DNA of 18,396 nucleotides from the NCBI GenBank assembly GCA_029298735.1, contig JANSLP010000485.1, positions 1 to 18,396 of the forward strand. Direction: 5' to 3'. Shown one piece after another: positions 16,011 through 18,396 of this stretch. Position 1 is the first letter of the stretch. Each line of letters starts with the position of its first letter. The position numbers and the translations under genes were made by a program. Origin of the DNA: Ophiostoma sp. CBS 140.51 (lineage: Eukaryota > Ascomycota > Sordariomycetes > Ophiostomatales > Ophiostomataceae). Under the pieces are notes generated by a model that did no database searches, had not been told where the DNA came from, and saw only the letters and a program-made list of their open reading frames with translations.

Positions 16011-17804
16011 TTAACCCACGCGGTCGCCGACCTGGAACTTAGGCAACCAGATATCAATCACAGCTGCACGTCCAGCCGCAACGGTCTCCAATCCCTTTTG
16101 GATTGCAGCGTCGATCTCGTCTGCCGTCTTTACAGTGCATCCAAACCCTGCACCAGCAGCCACAGCAACCTGTGCGTGGTCGCAGCTGGGATCAAACGTC
16201 ACATACAGGTCATCGGCCGTCTCTGCTTGGCTAGAGTGGCCCTGTCGATGGCACGCCAGGGCACTCAACATGGGGCTCTTCCACCCCCGGTTGTTCAGGA
16301 TGACTGTCAGGAAGGGCGCGTCATACTTGCGTGCCATCCAGTGCACAGTCTCTGGGATGCTGAACATGAAGCTGCCATCACCTGTGATGTTGACTACCAG
16401 TTTGTCTGGGTGGGCCATCTTTGCACCAACAGATGCGCCACCGTTCCAGCCGAGGCACGTGGCGCCGGATGTGAAGTACGTACCCGGTAGGCTGCGCATA
16501 AGGACATCGCAGATGGGACGGAAGTTGGAGATACCCTCACTCATGACCAGGGCATCGTCGGGTAGATGGGCACGCAGACGCGAAAGAGCATAGTGCGGCG
16601 TGATGATGGAGGGGTCAGCAGGGAGAACCTCCTTGGCGTGGATGCCGGCAATATAGGTGTCGTGAATCTCGGCCACCTTGGCCGTCCGTGCCTCAACAGC
16701 CGCTTGGTATGTTTGCAATGCGGCAGTGTCCCCATCACGGGGAAGAGCAAGATAGCCGTTGACCTGCTCCAGTGATGTCAGGACATCGGCCTTGCAGGAC
16801 AGCTCGGTATCGATGTGGAAGAGCGACATGTTAACCTTGAGCGGGTCGCAGTCAATGTGGAAAACCTTGGCATCAGGCGAGGGCCGGAACACGGACTTGA
16901 TCCAGGGCACGTCACAGTCAAGGACAATAATCACATCGGCACCCCCAAGAATGCCGTTGGGGAGGCCCTCACTCCAGTGGTTGCCGGCATACAGCTTGTG
17001 GGTGTGCGGGAAGTTAAGATAGCCCGGCACAGCCTCAAGAACGGCCGTACCCGTTGCCTCACACAACTTGATCAGCTGATGGACAGCCTCGGGTTGGCGG
17101 CCCAGGTATGATGTCACAACCACAGGCGCCTTTGCACCAAGCAGCGCCTTCCCAATCTCCTCCACGGCCGCCGGTGCCAGCGCACCAGGAGACAGCGGCC
17201 TCCACTTGTTGGCGTTGACCGTGTATGGTGTGATCTGCTCCTCGAGAACTTCGCGGCAGGCAATAAGGTAGGACGGGCCCTTGGGCTCGCTCTGGGACAT
17301 CTGGGCGGCCCGCAGAATCAGTTGCTTGGCGTTGCGGCCGGTGCGGATCTCGTGGTTGAGCACTGTGTACCCGCGCACAATGCCGCGCTGGTCGATGGTG
17401 TCCTGGATGTAGTGGATGAACTCGTTGCGCGTGCCCACCAGCTCACCCTCGTCGGTGACGGGGCTCGTGCCAGCAATCATGATGACCGGGATGCGCGCGC
17501 GCGAAACGTTGTGGATCGCGCCGCCCATGGCCAGTGTGCCGGCATCAACATGCACCAGAATGGCTTGCATACGGCCGCTGGCCTGGAAGAAGCCCTGTGC
17601 GGCGCAGAGTCCTACGAACTCGTTGGGCGCGGTGAAGAAGCGCAGGCCGTTCTTCTTTGCGCCATCCTTCTTGGTGTCGGCCTCGCGCTTGCTGATGGCC
17701 TCGAGAATGGCCGGGTGGTCGCTGCCAAGGTTGACAAACAGATGCGTGACGCCCGCATCCTCGAGGGCCTCGAGGATGGCCGTGGCCGTGGTGTAGTTGC
17801 TCAT
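16011..17804 (-). CDS. ThDP-dependent enzyme, acetolactate synthase/benzoylformate decarboxylase-like
   Basis: A single intron-free exon encodes 597 residues. It has the three-domain layout of the ThDP decarboxylase/carboligase superfamily. The N-terminal Pyr domain carries the cofactor-activating Glu62 in APNEFVGLCAAQGF. A central domain follows around AKAPVVVTSYLGRQPEAVHQ. The C-terminal PP domain carries GDGSFMF at 475-481 with the closing Asn-Asn near 504-505, the Mg-diphosphate motif. It should act on a 2-oxoacid or 2-hydroxyacyl-type substrate by breaking or making a C-C bond. Subfamily is not resolved: it is not obviously the mitochondrial biosynthetic acetolactate synthase, as no transit peptide is seen. 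It converges with DUF3500 (200 bp between stops). A CGG-AANTT-CCG palindrome 346 bp upstream ties it to the monooxygenase and FAH-like genes. Confidence 0.88.
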   Translation of the reverse strand: MSNYTTATAILEALEDAGVTHLFVNLGSDHPAILEAISKREADTKKDGAKKNGLRFFTAPNEFVGLCAAQGFFQASGRMQAILVHVDAGTLAMGGAIHNVSRARIPVIMIAGTSPVTDEGELVGTRNEFIHYIQDTIDQRGIVRGYTVLNHEIRTGRNAKQLILRAAQMSQSEPKGPSYLIACREVLEEQITPYTVNANKWRPLSPGALAPAAVEEIGKALLGAKAPVVVTSYLGRQPEAVHQLIKLCEATGTAVLEAVPGYLNFPHTHKLYAGNHWSEGLPNGILGGADVIIVLDCDVPWIKSVFRPSPDAKVFHIDCDPLKVNMSLFHIDTELSCKADVLTSLEQVNGYLALPRDGDTAALQTYQAAVEARTAKVAEIHDTYIAGIHAKEVLPADPSIITPHYALSRLRAHLPDDALVMSEGISNFRPICDVLMRSLPGTYFTSGATCLGWNGGASVGAKMAHPDKLVVNITGDGSFMFSIPETVHWMARKYDAPFLTVILNNRGWKSPMLSALACHRQGHSSQAETADDLYVTFDPSCDHAQVAVAAGAGFGCTVKTADEIDAAIQKGLETVAAGRAAVIDIWLPKFQVGDRVG

Positions 17805-18149
17805 TGTGGTGGGGGGAGCTTTTAGTTTCAGTATCTAGGTATTCGTTTGCAGATGGTCAGGTGCTGGGCCTCTCTGCCGTCGTTACTTGCCGGGCAGTAC
17901 TGTGTAGGACATGTACATGGCCCTCTTTATGTGATGCTTCCAACTCGCATCTTGACCACATATACGACTGCCTGTCGCATTCCGCCGATGGGTGTCCCTG
18001 TTCCCGCTGGTCGCCTGGGAAGGCTCCATCCGCCCCATTACCGACTGCTCGGACTGCTCGGATTGGGATTGGTCCATGTTCGATGGTCACGCTTCGCTCA
18101 TCAGCGAGTCGATCCACAATTTCTGTTCCTTTCCCAAAGTTTCCGTGGT

Positions 18150-18160
18150 CGGAATTTCCG
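18150..18160. promoter_or_regulatory. Palindrome CGGAATTTCCG, copy 4
   Basis: TCGGAATTTCCGA (18149-18161) matches the other three copies except at the central base. It lies about 346 bp upstream of the ThDP enzyme ATG. Confidence 0.6.
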
Positions 18161-18290
18161 AGCCAGCCACCCGTGAAGATTCACGATAAGCGCGGTCGTC
18201 GTTATCGATAGGGTAGACAAGAACGAGGGAGAGCGAAGGAAAAGGTTGGAAAGTATACTGACAAGCAAAGTAGATATCGAAAGAAGTTTA

Positions 18291-18314
18291 TATTATTATT
18301 ATTATTATTATTAT
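18291..18314. repeat. (TAT)8 microsatellite
   Basis: Eight uninterrupted TAT units (24 bp) are present. This is probably length-polymorphic; no function is implied. Confidence 0.9.
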
Positions 18315-18396
18315 CCGCCTTTCTCAGTCAGTCCTGACTATTGGCGACTAGCTAGATAGAACCCTCTGGGGAAAAAACTATCACAGAACTAAGTGG

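Larger units (their letters stand above)
17805..18396. promoter_or_regulatory. Upstream region of the ThDP enzyme gene
   Basis: No gene is supported in these 592 bp. They hold the palindrome at 18150-18160, a pair of TCGGA half-sites spaced nine bases apart around 18050 (CTGCTCGGA repeated), and the TAT microsatellite. A divergent gene may begin beyond the right edge. Confidence 0.5.

Noticed and set aside
17322..17825. 167-codon plus-strand frame opposite the ThDP gene start
   Set aside because: It is antisense to a conserved enzyme in GC-rich coding DNA, where long shadow frames are expected.
18291..18314. Short tandem repeat considered as a CRISPR-like or structured array
   Set aside because: It is a plain trinucleotide microsatellite without spacers, in a fungal genome.

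Overview
The window comes from a filamentous ascomycete (Pezizomycotina). Most of its protein-coding genes carry short introns (43-96 bp) with GTRNGN-type donors, CTRAY-like branch sites and YAG acceptors. The families present are typical of such fungi, and the left edge has the CpA/TpG depletion that repeat-induced point mutation (RIP) leaves behind. I cannot fix the genus from sequence alone. Exon models were assembled by hand from reading-frame continuity, splice signals and family motifs.

Layout: (1) 1-1610 has no live gene. About 100-1250 is a RIP-degraded repeat that still shows a stop-riddled coding trace on the minus strand. (2) 1611-2775 (-) encodes a zinc alcohol dehydrogenase with a long upstream region (2776-3810) full of candidate regulatory motifs. 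(3) 3811-9166 is a polysaccharide-utilisation-like block. A cytosolic GH105 unsaturated rhamnogalacturonyl hydrolase (-) and an ACS/Dal5-type MFS transporter (+) diverge from one 730-bp promoter, and a secreted GH62 arabinofuranosidase (-) follows. CGGATAA-type sites recur in the divergent promoter, and a related CGGGTAAA lies upstream of GH62. (4) 9579-17804 is a second block of five genes: a salicylate-hydroxylase-like FAD monooxygenase (-), a 119-residue protein of unknown function (+), an FAH-superfamily hydrolase/decarboxylase (-), a DUF3500 protein (+) and a ThDP-dependent enzyme (-).

The most interesting signal is regulatory. The palindrome CGG-AANTT-CCG (core TCGGAANTTCCGA) occurs twice in the monooxygenase/119-aa divergent promoter. 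It occurs once in the FAH/DUF3500 divergent promoter and once upstream of the ThDP gene, and I found it nowhere else in the window. A second element, AAAGTGGACTTT, is identical in the first two of these promoters. Together they suggest that the five genes form one co-regulated module under a Zn2Cys6-type activator not seen here. Hydroxylation, C-C hydrolysis and a ThDP-dependent C-C step fit catabolism of an aromatic or other oxygenated ring compound, but the substrate, the ring-opening enzyme and the role of DUF3500 are not evident from sequence.
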